Origin: Phoma sp. XZ068
Lineage: Eukaryota > Ascomycota > Dothideomycetes > Pleosporales > Didymellaceae
DNA: 64,000 bases
Direction: 5' to 3'
Assembly: GCA_004835665.1 (NCBI GenBank)
Contig: RBKR01000014.1
Coordinates: 868,001-932,000, forward strand
Position numbers and translations under genes: made by a program. The notes under the pieces were generated by a model. The model ran no database searches. It was given only the letters and a program-made list of their open reading frames with translations, and was not told the origin of the DNA. Positions 9,966 to 20,113 of this stretch are shown here, piece after piece (position 1 is the stretch's first letter; every line of letters starts with the position of its first letter).

Positions 9966-10465
9966 CATTTGCATGTCGACGAGGATGGTAGGGATGATTG
10001 GTTTCGTGTACGTCTCAAAGTTGTTACTTTAGTTGCATTCTTTCGGCAACGACCCTTCCTTCCAAGTACTGACATAGCAAATACATAATCTAAGTACCGT
10101 CATACACCCTTGCATATCGGTCACGTTGTCAGGATTAATATGCGTATCACCAAAAGGGAGCCAATCACAGGCACCTCGGCCTTCGCCGCATTGACCGCCA
10201 GCCCCGCGACACGCGAAAGCTCGCAGCGCGGCCTCGTTCACGCCGCTTCGTCAGTTTACGCTGGCGCTACGGCTTCGACGCCACTCAGGCAGTATCGGCT
10301 CTCACTCTACCTTTACAACAACGTCGCAGGAACATAGTGCCACCTGTTTACTTGTAATTGCCAGGCAGCAGCGGGGTACTTCAAGGGTCAAGCCCTCACA
10401 TAAGCTCCATCCAAGCTCCGGACTCGACGTCACTCGGCCACCAACCTCACGTCCGCACCACCAAC
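9966..10465. other. Intergenic, 3' region and PKR1 promoter
   Basis: No gene recognised. The last 100 bases before PKR1 are C-rich with ACC and CAC runs, as is usual for a fungal 5' leader. Confidence 0.5.
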
Positions 10466-11110
10466 ATGGCCGGCCAGTTTTTCGAAGACCTCTGGGAGTC
10501 CATTTTCACGCCTGGGCCTACGCCTACGCTCCTTATTGCAACCAACGCCTCGTTTGCAGCCCTACAGCTCCTCTTCCTCGCGCTCTTCATCGGCACATAC
10601 AGCATCCACTTTGTGATCCTATCCTTCCTCACGGGCGGTCTCTGGTACGGGATCAACTGGTTCGCAAAGGAGATCCGGATAGCGCAAAAGGCCGAGGAGG
10701 AGGCCAAGCGCATTCGCGCAGAGCGGCGTGGGAGCCAGAAAGACTCAGCCGGGGACGGAGAGCAGGCGGATGTAGACACAGGGGATGAGACGGAAGTTGA
10801 TGCCAAGGAGGAGGTACAGAAGCAGAGCGAGGGACTAGCGAAGAAGGAGAAGCGTGCGCCTAGACCGGAGACGCAGAGCACGGTGTTTGTGGAGAAGCCG
10901 AGAGATAGGGAGGAGACGCCGCAGGCTGTGCCTGCGAGTGCTTCTGGCGGTGGGCCGATTGGAGCCAGTACGACAGGCGCGTCGACCAAACTGCGCCCGC
11001 TGGTGGATGATGCGCTGAAGCAGAGGAAGGGCGGGCTGGGAGAGAGCACAGGGGATTTGAGTACGGATAGCGAGTGGGACAAGCTTTCTGAAGACTCGGA
11101 GGAGCGATGA
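10466..11110 (+). CDS. PKR1: V-ATPase assembly factor Pkr1
   Basis: ER membrane protein required for assembly of the V0 sector of the vacuolar ATPase. Intronless, 214 aa from ATG 10466; an upstream in-frame codon would only add leader-like residues. The first 75 residues are the Pkr1 domain: FFEDLWESIFTPGPTPTLL, then ATNASFAALQLLFLALFIGT and SIHFVILSFLTGGLWYGINW, which form two membrane spans. The rest is a charged tail with a coiled-coil-like EEEAKRIRAERR segment and acidic, Ser-rich sequence ending TDSEWDKLSEDSEER. The tail is longer than in yeast but usual for filamentous fungi. Confidence 0.93.
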   Translation: MAGQFFEDLWESIFTPGPTPTLLIATNASFAALQLLFLALFIGTYSIHFVILSFLTGGLWYGINWFAKEIRIAQKAEEEAKRIRAERRGSQKDSAGDGEQADVDTGDETEVDAKEEVQKQSEGLAKKEKRAPRPETQSTVFVEKPRDREETPQAVPASASGGGPIGASTTGASTKLRPLVDDALKQRKGGLGESTGDLSTDSEWDKLSEDSEER

Positions 11111-11592
11111 GATGACTGCGATAGACATTTTCTGTTGTTTGTCCAACCCAGCCAGCTACGAACTCGAAGGTCTACTCCATGAGCGCCCGTACGCAACCCT
11201 GCACGCATCGCACGTGAACACGCGCTTTCGCTCCTGCTGCTGTGATGCAACGGCCGCAACGGCCGAACGAACTTGGCTTGATCAATAGACAATGTAATAC
11301 AGCCTACTTCTTCGCATGACCAAACACATGCAGCTTACCCCCATGTCCCCGGCTCGCGATGCGGCATGCTCGGTTTTGGCGCCCAAGCTCGGTCGCATGC
11401 CCCACCACGAGGCCAAACTGCCAACCATCACAGTGCCCAGCGTTGGAGCGTTCAGGCACCCACGAACGTACTACACACCTAACAGATGAAGACGCGTAAT
11501 CAGCCACCGCACCGGTAGCGACGCCGGACCCAGATCAACACTTGGAACCTCTGCGGCGGCGCTCACCCCAGCATCTTCACACACACCCCGCC
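11111..11592. other. Intergenic between PKR1 and the AMSH gene
   Basis: No coding or RNA gene is seen. The region includes the AMSH promoter; no clear TATA box was found. Confidence 0.5.
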
Positions 11593-13346
11593 ATGACCTC
11601 CCGCAATGCGCCGCTGAGCGTGGCCGACGTGGTTGCGCAGGCAGGCAACTACACATACAATGCGCACATACCGCTGGCGAACTGGCTGCGCACGGCGAAT
11701 GCCATGCAGAAGGAGGTGAGCTGCACCAGCCAGGCCCATTGCTCGGACCTAACGCGCCCAGGCCCAAGTATACGAAGCAGAGGGCGACGATGCGCAGACC
11801 TACCTGCTCCTCTACCGCCACGCCGACCTCGTCCTCCAACACCTGCAATCGCATCCCGACAAGAGCAAGCCGGGGAACCGAAAAGCACTCAATGCTGCCA
11901 CTGCTGCAGTGAGCAGCGACCTGAAGAAGCTCGAGCAACTTGCGCCGCGGATAAAGAGGAGACATGAGGAGTACCAGGAGAGACGAGGGCGCCAGGTCGA
12001 GGCCCTGAAGGCCCTGGAGGGCAAGCATGCAAAGACACTACCCCAAGAACTTGACGGGCTCTCGATACAGGACCGAGCTTCACGACGGACATCGTATGGC
12101 GAGAGGCCAGCGCTGGACGCGCGGAACACAGACAACCACTCGTTGGCAGCAAGACTGGCACAGAGAGAAGTGCGGCGGCGAGACACACAGCGCAGGAGCG
12201 TACGGCAGGCTGGAGTGTCCGAGGAAGAGGAGCAGGAGCGGAGGACGGCCGGTGTCTGGGGCACATGGGACGACGAGTATGCGCGACAGAGCCGGCCTGG
12301 GGACGACCTGTCAAGTCAGATCCAGGAGGTTGCACGCTTGCAGCGAGATGGCCAGCGAGCCTCATACTCTCAGGTAAGGCCTATTTCACCATGCAGGTGG
12401 CAGACATCACTAACAGCCACAGCGCCCACCATCGCAGTCTTCAGCACCGACGTACAACTACCCATCTGTACCTCACACATCCACACAGGATCGGTGGTCA
12501 CAGTCTACTTCGCAAGGACCCCCATTACCGGCCCGTCCACCGAAAGAGCAAATATACAGACCCTCCGGCACACCCTCCATCCCACCGCCGCTCCCTCCAA
12601 AACCTTCTACGCCATCACAGTCCAGCCCATACGATCGCTTTCAGCCACCTCCCGTGCCAGGCAAATATACCTCTGACGACCTAGGCGCTCCACCTGTGCC
12701 AGGAAAATACACCACTGATCGCCCACCTACTCCCTCAAGCGAGCTCGACAATTTCACATTCCAGCCCTCCGCCTTCCTCGAGAACGGCGAGCCGCTGCGC
12801 CCCGTCTTCCTGCCCTCACAACTGCGCTCGAAATTCTTGGCCTCTGCATCACACAACACGCGCCTCAACCTGGAGACGTGTGGTATGCTGTGTGGCATCC
12901 TCAAGAACAATGCACTCTTCATTACTCGACTCATCATTCCCGAGCAGACGAGCACGAGCGACACATGCGAGACGCTGAACGAGGAGGAACTATTCGACTA
13001 CTGCGACAAGGAAGAACTGCTCGTCGTGGGATGGATCCACACGCACCCAACACAAACCTGCTTCATGTCGAGCCGCGACCTGCATACGCATGTTGGCTAT
13101 CAGGTCATGATGGCCGAGTCAATTGCTATTGTTTGTGCTCCGTCGAAGCAGCCGAGCTGGGGCTGTTTCCGCCTCACCGACCCCCCGGGGAAACAAGCCA
13201 TACTGAGCTGTAGCAAGCCGGGCATCTTCCACCCCCACGACGTAGACAATATCTACACCGAAGCCTTGAAGCCGGGGCATGTGGTAGAGCTGCAGGACGC
13301 CCCGCTGGAGATTGTGGACATGCGGCCGAAGAAGAGCTTTACTTAA
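11593..13346 (+). CDS. AMSH-type JAMM/MPN+ deubiquitinase (endosomal, K63-specific)
   Basis: Zinc metalloprotease of the STAMBP/AMSH family, which cleaves K63-linked ubiquitin at endosomes (S. pombe Sst2 is the fungal model). Three exons, 11593..11715, 11762..12373 and 12423..13346, give 552 aa; both introns are phase 0 (46 and 49 nt). The N-terminal 200 residues form a helical USP8-dimerisation/MIT-like region (VYEAEGDDAQTYLLLYRHAD), followed by Arg-rich helices. A Pro-rich linker contains two copies of PPVPGKYTxD. The JAMM domain has the metal ligands H451, H453 and D464 in HTHPTQTCFMSSRD, with the family insertions NLETCGMLCG and ESIAIVCAPS. All catalytic residues are present. It is convergent with the AMMECR1 gene. 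Confidence 0.95.
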
Positions 13347-13580
13347 TGTAGCACTTGTTGAGAGGGGAATTCCAGGCGATTACTGTTGCATAGCGTATGG
13401 CGTTTGGGTGCATGTCAAGATTGCATGGAGTGGCACACGGATTGGCAGTCTGAGGAACATACTAGGCAAAATAATCTAGATAGATGGGATTATGTCTATT
13501 ATATCTAGATACGCCATCAGCCTGGCGAGGTCTATCATGGATATCGTCATGTCATGTGTGTCACGTCCTTGTCCGCTCAT

Positions 13581-14487
13581 CTACTTCTCAGCCATCTGCT
13601 CCTCCACCCAGTCCCGCCACGCCCTCCACTGCTCATGGTCCACACTCACCTTCTTCCCCTGGTACCGCACAACCTTCAACCCCACCTTCTGCCAATCATC
13701 CTTCCGGCCGCTCCACCCCGCCTTGCGCATCAGGCTCACCAGCGTCTCTTCCTTGGTCCAGCCCTGCTCTCGCGCTACGTCGGGCAGGTATGTGGCCCCA
13801 TAGCGGCGGGCGTGGTAGGTAAAGGAGAGGCGTAAGCCATGGGTGCCAATGTCCCACGCCAGCGGGTCGTTGTTGGGCGTGGGCTCGAAGTTGGTCAGGA
13901 GCGTCACGGCGCATTGGAGGGAAGGCAATTCGCGGGCCGTGATGGGGGAGAAGCGGGTGTCGTCGAATGCACTGTCTTGTCGTTAGCATCACCGGGGTCC
14001 GTCACCGCGACGGAAGTAGACGTCAAGCAAATAAGTACCTAGTCAGCGCATAGCTGCCCAACCCTTCCTCCAGATCCAGCGGCTCGAAGGTCCCAATGCA
14101 GCCCCGCAGTCTCTTATCTCCGCTTCGCGACACCGTGTTCCATGTCACGAATAGCGGGTGGTCTCCATGCGCGCTCTCTTCTCTCTGTAGTGCAGTGCCG
14201 AGAGAGCTCATGCTTGTCCCTGCGCTGCTGGCGGTGCTGTCGGTGCTGGCGCCGCTAGGTGTAGAGGCTGCACTGGATGAAGTACCGCTTGAAGGAGAGA
14301 GGAGGCGCGATATAGCGGCAGGTTTGGCAGGTGAATCGACATCGGCTTCGACCGGCTCGGTGGTGCTGGGCTCCGCGTTGTACTTCTTCCAGAGGGCTTC
14401 GACTTGGCGGAGGGAGAGGGCAGGGCGCTTTTCGAGCGAGGCGGCGAGACTCTCGAAGCAGAACGCGCAGTGGGCCTCGGTTGCCAT
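13581..14487 (-). CDS. AMMECR1-domain protein
   Basis: Conserved in eukaryotes and archaea; the biochemical role is unresolved. Exons 14487..14039 and 13971..13581 are joined over a 67-nt phase-2 intron and give 279 aa. The N-terminus (AHCAFCFESLAASLEKRPAL) and HPLFVTWNTVSRSGDKRLRG plus CIGTFEPLDLEEGLGSYALT are the characteristic domain; RGCIGTF is the family hallmark. After the splice it continues SAFDDTRFSPITARELPSL and YHARRYGATYLPDVAREQGW. A Ser/Thr/Ala-rich insert of about 55 residues splits the N-terminal part, as is common in fungi. The first ATG is at 14487. Confidence 0.93.
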
Positions 14488-15491
14488 GTTGTGCTATCTT
14501 GTGCTGTGTTGCGGATCCGCGTTGATTGATTGTAGCCCGCCGGCTAAGGGGTGACGAGTGAGTAGACGCGAGGAAGCCGCAGACCAGCAAGGTTTGCAGT
14601 TGTAGATTGAAGTTGGAGCCTATGGAATGTCCAGCAGGACCGGTGGTTGCCTCGTAAGCAGCTAAGGTAAGGCAGTGCAGGCGAAGTATCGGGTTGCTTC
14701 GGCCGTCTTTCCTGGCAACTCTCCGCGGGGAACGGTACAAGAGCGTTCGGGGTCTTGATAGGTGCTTGTAGCTCTTGTATCGTCTGCGGAGAGGGAGGTG
14801 AGCGAGCGTGGTGAGGTTGAAGTGGGAGGAGAGGTACCCCGCCGGTTGGCGTTCCAACTCCACATGCTGAGGGGCGGCTATGCGCGACGTCACCTGAACA
14901 ATGAGTGGTACCCAAACTCGCATCTGAAAATGAATGTATTGATCATCTATGTGCACCTACTGAAATGCTCGAGATGCTGTGTTCAAGAGTATTGTACAGT
15001 AAGTAACCTTCGCCATAGCCCTGGTTGATAACACCTGTAGGCTGACGAGACCTAGATATTAGTAGATGGTATGTAACCCCAACTTCATGCACACTCGCCC
15101 TACGGGATAAAGAACGGTGTGTTTGGTAATGTTGGGGCGTTTGATCTTGGCACGAAGGTTTTCCTTCAGCAGTCAAGCATTGAGGAGCTCTCTTGCTGTA
15201 TGTACTAATGCCGGGGGTCTTGAGGTGTGACTCTCCTCACCCAAATCACTTACTGGAAACAAACAAAACGAATGCTCGCATGCATCATCACTCGACGCAG
15301 TTGATTGAGGCCAATCATGACTTTTCGACTTTTTCATTGCCGCATCTCAGTGCCTATGGTGTGGAACCCGCGTCCACCCGTCTGGGGCTCGTTGCCGCCA
15401 GAGAAAGTCCGAATGCCATTGACGCCGACCAGATGTCTCATGAGGAATCGATAACCGCCCTGTGTCTCGCTCGTTCGTGATCGTTCGTTGC
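14488..15491. other. Intergenic, 1 kb
   Basis: Only short, unrelated ORFs on both strands. It should hold the AMMECR1 promoter and the 3' end of the eL29 transcript. Confidence 0.5.
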
Positions 15492-15917
15492 TTAGACAAC
15501 CTCGCGCTTGCCCTCCTTGACCTCCTTCTGTGTGGGAGTTAGCTGGCCGAGCCTATGGCGCAATGCGGGTTATCGGTGGAACGCACCAGGGCGCGCATGG
15601 TGCCGTGCAGAGCATGCCTATGGTTGCGGCGGAACTTGGGGTCGGTGCCCTTGAGCGAAGGGTAACGGTGAGTCTTAGGCTTCTTGATACTACGATGCCA
15701 TCACGTTAGCTGTGCCATCCTTCATCCCATGTGCGCCTCGATGCGTGGAGAGGGTTGCTGCGGTCGATGCCCATTCGCGTGCGCTCGAGGCTGAGAGTGT
15801 GCGTACCCGTTCCTGTGGTTCTTCTTCGACTGGTTGTGCTGAGACGAGTTCTTTGACTCTGAGCTGCTGTTAGCAGAGTCCCTTGCCCTCCGTAGAACAC
15901 CTCAACATACTGGCCAT
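15492..15917 (-). CDS. RPL29: 60S ribosomal protein eL29 (four exons)
   Basis: Small basic protein of the large ribosomal subunit, 65 aa. It is too finely split to appear as a long ORF. Exon 1 is only 7 nt (15917..15911, ATGGCCA). Exon 2 is 15858..15807, exon 3 is 15689..15587 and exon 4 is 15527..15492. Introns are 52, 117 and 59 nt, all GT-AG. The joined product begins MAKSKNSSQHNQSKKNHRNG, continues IKKPKTHRYPSLKGTDPKF and RRNHRHALHGTMRALKEVKE, and ends GKREVV. This matches eL29 along its full length and every phase fits. Multiple introns near the 5' end are usual for fungal ribosomal protein genes. Confidence 0.97.
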
Positions 15918-16300
15918 GGCGACTGATTTGCTTGTCGATTGTCCGGGTGGATTTGTCGTTAGAGCTGCGAACTTACCACTGTCAAATTCGGTGTGTTCGC
16001 TTAGAGTGGCTGGACTTGGCACAGGCTGTAACGCTAACCGTTTCGGGCCGACCACGACTTTCGACAGCTGGGCCTCGATGAACACCGCCTCTGAAACTGT
16101 CACATGCGCGGGCACAATGCGCAATTGGTCGCTTGTTATGCAATCAAGTGTGTCGTAGATTCATTTCAGCATTCAGTTTGAGTTATCGATCTTTCTTGGC
16201 CCAAGCCATTTGTTCCTACGCCGCCACCTCTCCCTCGCAGTTACTTCCTGTGAACGCTCATAATGATCATGCGCTCAAGTAGAAAAGAAACACAAGACTC
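15918..16300. other. eL29 upstream region
   Basis: This 380-nt spacer should contain the eL29 promoter and the 3' UTR of the next minus-strand gene. No motif could be assigned with confidence. Confidence 0.45.
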
Positions 16301-17188
16301 CTAATTCTCCCTGTACTGTTCATAGTCCATAGTATCCTGTCCAGCCTGTTGCTGGCGCATGCGCTCACGTATGACGTCCTGTGCCGTGGACGATTGGCCA
16401 GGACCTGGCGTGCGGTTCACCGAATCGTCCTCGTCATATGTCATACCGTCAATCACTCGTGCTTGTTGTCGCTGCTGCTCTGTGCTCGATGTGGTTTGTG
16501 TAGTCCCTGAGCTTGCCACACTGACGCCAGTCAATGGACTGGCGGGGGCCTGCTCCCTCAGATAGCCAGGCACTGCGCTGGCCTTGCCAACGGCAGGGCT
16601 ACCAAGCTGGCTGAGTTGTCTAGCAGGCGTTCTGGCTCCTTCACCGAAGCCAACAAGAGAAGCTTCATCGCTGAAACCGCCTACGCTGGATGTTTCTTCA
16701 GTTTGGTCCTCACTCATTCGATCCGGCTCGTTGACACCTGCATCGCTGCCGCTCGCCCAGGTCGTGCGACCACCCACGCTACCGGTAGCTGAGGCGCTAC
16801 CAACGGTGCTTCTTTCGCGGAAGATTTGCGGCTGGTTGTTTGAGTCAAAGTAGCCAGGTGGTGGATTGGCAGCACTTCCTGGGCCGAGGGCTTGTGAGCT
16901 GCGGCCGCTCACACCAATGCGCTCAAGACCCGCCAGGCGCGAGATGCGATCCGCTCGCTCGGCATCGGAGGGTTGATGGTGGTGGGGAAAGTGTCCGCGA
17001 TGTCCGTCTTTGATGGCAACTGTCGACAGCTCTGACATAGTCGTAGTAGCTGAGTTCGGTGTGCCCCTGGCGCTGTTAGTACCTGTACACGGTTAGGATG
17101 CAATGCGCACGTACGGGATCTCGCTTGGGGTGGTTGGATCCGATGGCGGAGGCGGCAGGTTGATCAATGTGGGCGCGTTTGTTGTCAT
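16301..17188 (-). CDS. Conserved-looking fungal protein of unknown function, 281 aa
   Basis: Not assigned to a named family. Exon 1 is 17188..17115 (MTTNAPTLINLPPPPSDPTT...). A very short 42-nt intron (17114..17073, GTACGT...CTAACAG) joins in phase 2 to exon 2, 17072..16301, giving ...SEIPARGTPNSATTTMSELS. The region HRGHFPHHHQPSDAERADRI followed by SRLAGLERIG looks like a conserved block. The remainder is rich in Ser, Gly, Thr and Gln and probably disordered, with a Gln-rich C-terminal helix (RERMRQQQAGQDTMDYEQYR). A shorter form could start at the internal ATG 17038. The intron assignment rests on phase and splice consensus. Confidence 0.75.
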
Positions 17189-18560
17189 TGTGATGGTTTC
17201 GTAGGTGCTGGTTTTTGATCTGGTGTGAAAGGCAGAAGCAAGAGCTGGATGGTTGCAGGTCGCGATGTAAGGCAAGGACGCTCTTCCAGGGCTGGAAATG
17301 ACGTCGCTGCGGGGCTTGGAAGGAGCAAGAGCTACACACGAGCCGTGTCTTCTTAGTTCAACAGTGACAATGATCGTCAGGGGAAGTCTTGAGCATGCAC
17401 AAATCAATTCACGATACCGTCTCTTGCTTAACTCAGATGAACGACCATGATGTGCATCTTGAAAGCGGAGGGGCACTGCTGTGGATGCAGGGTCCACTCT
17501 AAACCGCGGCCGGGGTCGTGGCTTTGTCCACCTCGAGCCTCACTCTGTGTTTCTAGGCTCACATTTGCACCTCACTCTATGCAGCACATGCAATGGGTGG
17601 TGCTGCAGAGCTATGATATATAATGTTGCAGGCATCAGCACTACTGCACCTGCTTCTGCGACTCCCCGGATGTGGTCAATCAAGACGTACTGACACTGAA
17701 GCATACTAAACATGATACAAGCTCGAGACCGTGTAGTCTCGAGCGCTTTTGGTAGTCAAAGCAGCATCACACACACCTAACAGACCTGCGTTCCACATCC
17801 CCGGCTGGGCGTTAAAGCACAAGATTGACGAAATCTAACCTCAACACATTTCCTTTCAGCAGCTTCAACTGTACCGGTCATTCCAACCAACAGCCTCGTA
17901 TCACTGCATTGCATTTCTTCAAGCATCGTGCAGGAAGATTGTCTCTACAATGACCACAGGGAGGCCACCGCAGAGCAACCCACCCAACCACTGTGTTTGT
18001 TCTTCGACTGTACGAACCAATACTTCGCTGGCCACATGGCGGTAGATTTCGACGAAATCGGAATCGCGTGTCAGTATGACGAGATTTTCCCTGCGATTTT
18101 CTAGTTTCTAAAAAGAGAAAAATGAGGGTAAGCATTTCGATACCAATATCTCGTCAGGTCGGCCAGGATCTGCATGAAGGAGTGGCCAATGTTGTCCTTG
18201 ATCCGAGCGACCCAGGGGGCTTCGTTACTCCTGCTAGCCACACCGCGAGTCATAATTTGCCGATACACAGAGCTGGGTACGGGGTTTACTTACACAACTG
18301 CTAGACTCAGCTAGAGCCCTAGTGGAGACAATCTGACAGTAATCAAAACCACTTGTTGGAATACTGGAATCGGTGTGCAGTGCTCGTAGTATAGCAATCG
18401 ATCAGATTGTGATTCGCTCATCTGTCCCCTGTACAATCAGGCAACGACAAACAACCCACCACCTCAGGCAGCAACTTTCTATAAGCTTTGCAACCAAGTA
18501 GAAATCCATGCTTTACATCACGTTCCCGCTTTCCTCTCTACTGACCAGTCCTCTCGCATC
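17189..18560. other. Divergent intergenic region, 1.4 kb
   Basis: No gene recognised. It contains a perfect 9-bp hairpin at 17721-17744, listed separately. The 70 bases before 18561 are rich in ACA and CTC, as in a 5' leader. Confidence 0.45.
17721..17744. repeat. Perfect inverted repeat (9-bp stem, 6-nt loop)
   Basis: GCTCGAGAC at 17721-17729 is the reverse complement of GTCTCGAGC at 17736-17744, with the loop CGTGTA. GCTTTT follows directly. It lies alone in an intergenic region. It could be a structured RNA element, a transcription-factor site with dyad symmetry, or chance. Confidence 0.6.
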
Positions 18561-18905
18561 ATGCCATCAAAATCTTACACCGGCCCGTCGGTCCCAGACA
18601 TGATTCACAACAAAACGCTCGCGGAAAACATTGTCAAATTCCACAACCACCCTGCCAGCGACAGCATCTTGGATGATGACAACCTAGATCTTCTGCAGCG
18701 ATTTGTCAAAGACCCTGCAAAGCGAGAACAAATATTGAAGGATGAGGGTGTTGATCCAAATGGATCGTTGGAGGGACAGCACTTAGGTCTGGCGGCTTAT
18801 GCGATTTGGGCACATGGCAGGGATGATCTGGATGGAGGGTTGTTGAAAGAAAGCGATATTAAGCTGTTGAGGGAGTGGTTCGAGGACGGTAGGAAGGTTG
18901 TGTAA
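18561..18905 (+). CDS. Small hypothetical protein, 114 aa
   Basis: Single-exon ORF with good coding character; family not recognised. It begins MPSKSYTGPSVPDMIHNKTL and is mostly helical and acidic, with LDDDNLDLLQRFVKDPAKRE and LGLAAYAIWAHGRDDLDGG. There is no signal peptide, membrane span or cysteine cluster, so it is probably a soluble cytosolic or nuclear protein. The ATG at 18561 follows a C/T/A-rich leader. Confidence 0.6.
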   Translation: MPSKSYTGPSVPDMIHNKTLAENIVKFHNHPASDSILDDDNLDLLQRFVKDPAKREQILKDEGVDPNGSLEGQHLGLAAYAIWAHGRDDLDGGLLKESDIKLLREWFEDGRKVV

Positions 18906-20113
18906 GCACTATAGGCTGGTTTTTGCTGCATTTTTGTAAGGCAAATTTGTTGTTGCTGTGCTGGCAATAAGTTCTGCAGCCATACTACAGTATGCCTCCT
19001 CACGTTGAAGTACTTCATATTCCTCCATATCTAGGCTGCACAGCTCCACATACCGTTGTTTGTTGTGAATAGAAGACATTGTGCTTGTGACACCGAGGTC
19101 GACAGATATGGTAGCTACATAGCACGTCGCGTCGAACTCGGGTCTTGAACATCTCGCAAGTTGCTATGGTACCTCGTTGGGGGAGCTCACATTTGCTGGG
19201 TTTAATGCTTTTACATGCTCATTGTCGGCGAGATTACGACAAATTTGACATACAAATACAACGTTGGTGGCTGCTAGGGAGACACCCAGCAAATCGTACG
19301 CAACAGGTTACGAGAGATCAGCGTCAGACTTTTTATCGGCGAACCAAAACTGCAAGCTCTTGATTGCGATGTCCATCGCCTCGCAGGTCGCGGAAAGGAA
19401 ATGAGTCCAGGGTTTCAGGGTCCATCCCACCAAGCTTCCCGCCCAAGGAACCATGTGCATGGCATTGCTTGATCCAGCTCCTCATGAGACGTCGAGTGTT
19501 GTTGCATCAATCTCGCCCACATGAATCAGATCTCAAACTGCGAATCACGTCCGCCACATCGCTCACCAACACGAATGCGTTGATGAAGCCGCGGTCCAGG
19601 CCCACATTTGAGGGAGTTCATGCGGTGTGCGTGCTTTACCAGCTAACCGCACACAACTTAGCTGACAATAATGGACACGGCTTGGCACACAGGAACGGGC
19701 CACGATCAGACCGCAATTCGCGCCCTGCGTTAACTCCTATCAACTCAGGCAGATCTCCAGGTCCCTTTTTAGTCGTATCAACGGTTTGCCCGCGCCGTGC
19801 GCTTATCGCTTTCGGCTAACGGGGTCAATATCAGCTGTTGCTGGTCATGTGCGGATTGGTGAATCGTGTAGCCCCTGGGGCTTACTGGCCGTTCACGAGC
19901 TACGAATAGCTAGCCCTCATTTTACTATCGTATCGTTAGGGCACCCGCAGATGGCGTATCTTAGGGTAGGCTTTGCTCTTTTCTTCCAGCCTTGTCCCAT
20001 GGCTTGACGCTTCTTGACTCTGACACCCCTCTCACGCTCTTCGGTTCTCGCATTCATTCTTTTCAGTGCACTCGTTAACACAGTCACTCGTTTACCTCTC
20101 ACGTTATGCCATC
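18906..20113. other. Intergenic, 1.2 kb
   Basis: Scattered short ORFs with no family resemblance. The last 100 bases are CT-rich leader before the GT90 gene. Confidence 0.5.

Noticed and set aside
10447..11292. 281-codon minus-strand ORF over PKR1
   Set aside because: It is Ser-rich antisense of the charged Pkr1 tail; the plus strand has a clear Pkr1 domain.
14255..14956. 233-codon minus-strand ORF overlapping the AMMECR1 start
   Set aside because: It lies in another frame than AMMECR1, has leader-like sequence and no domain.
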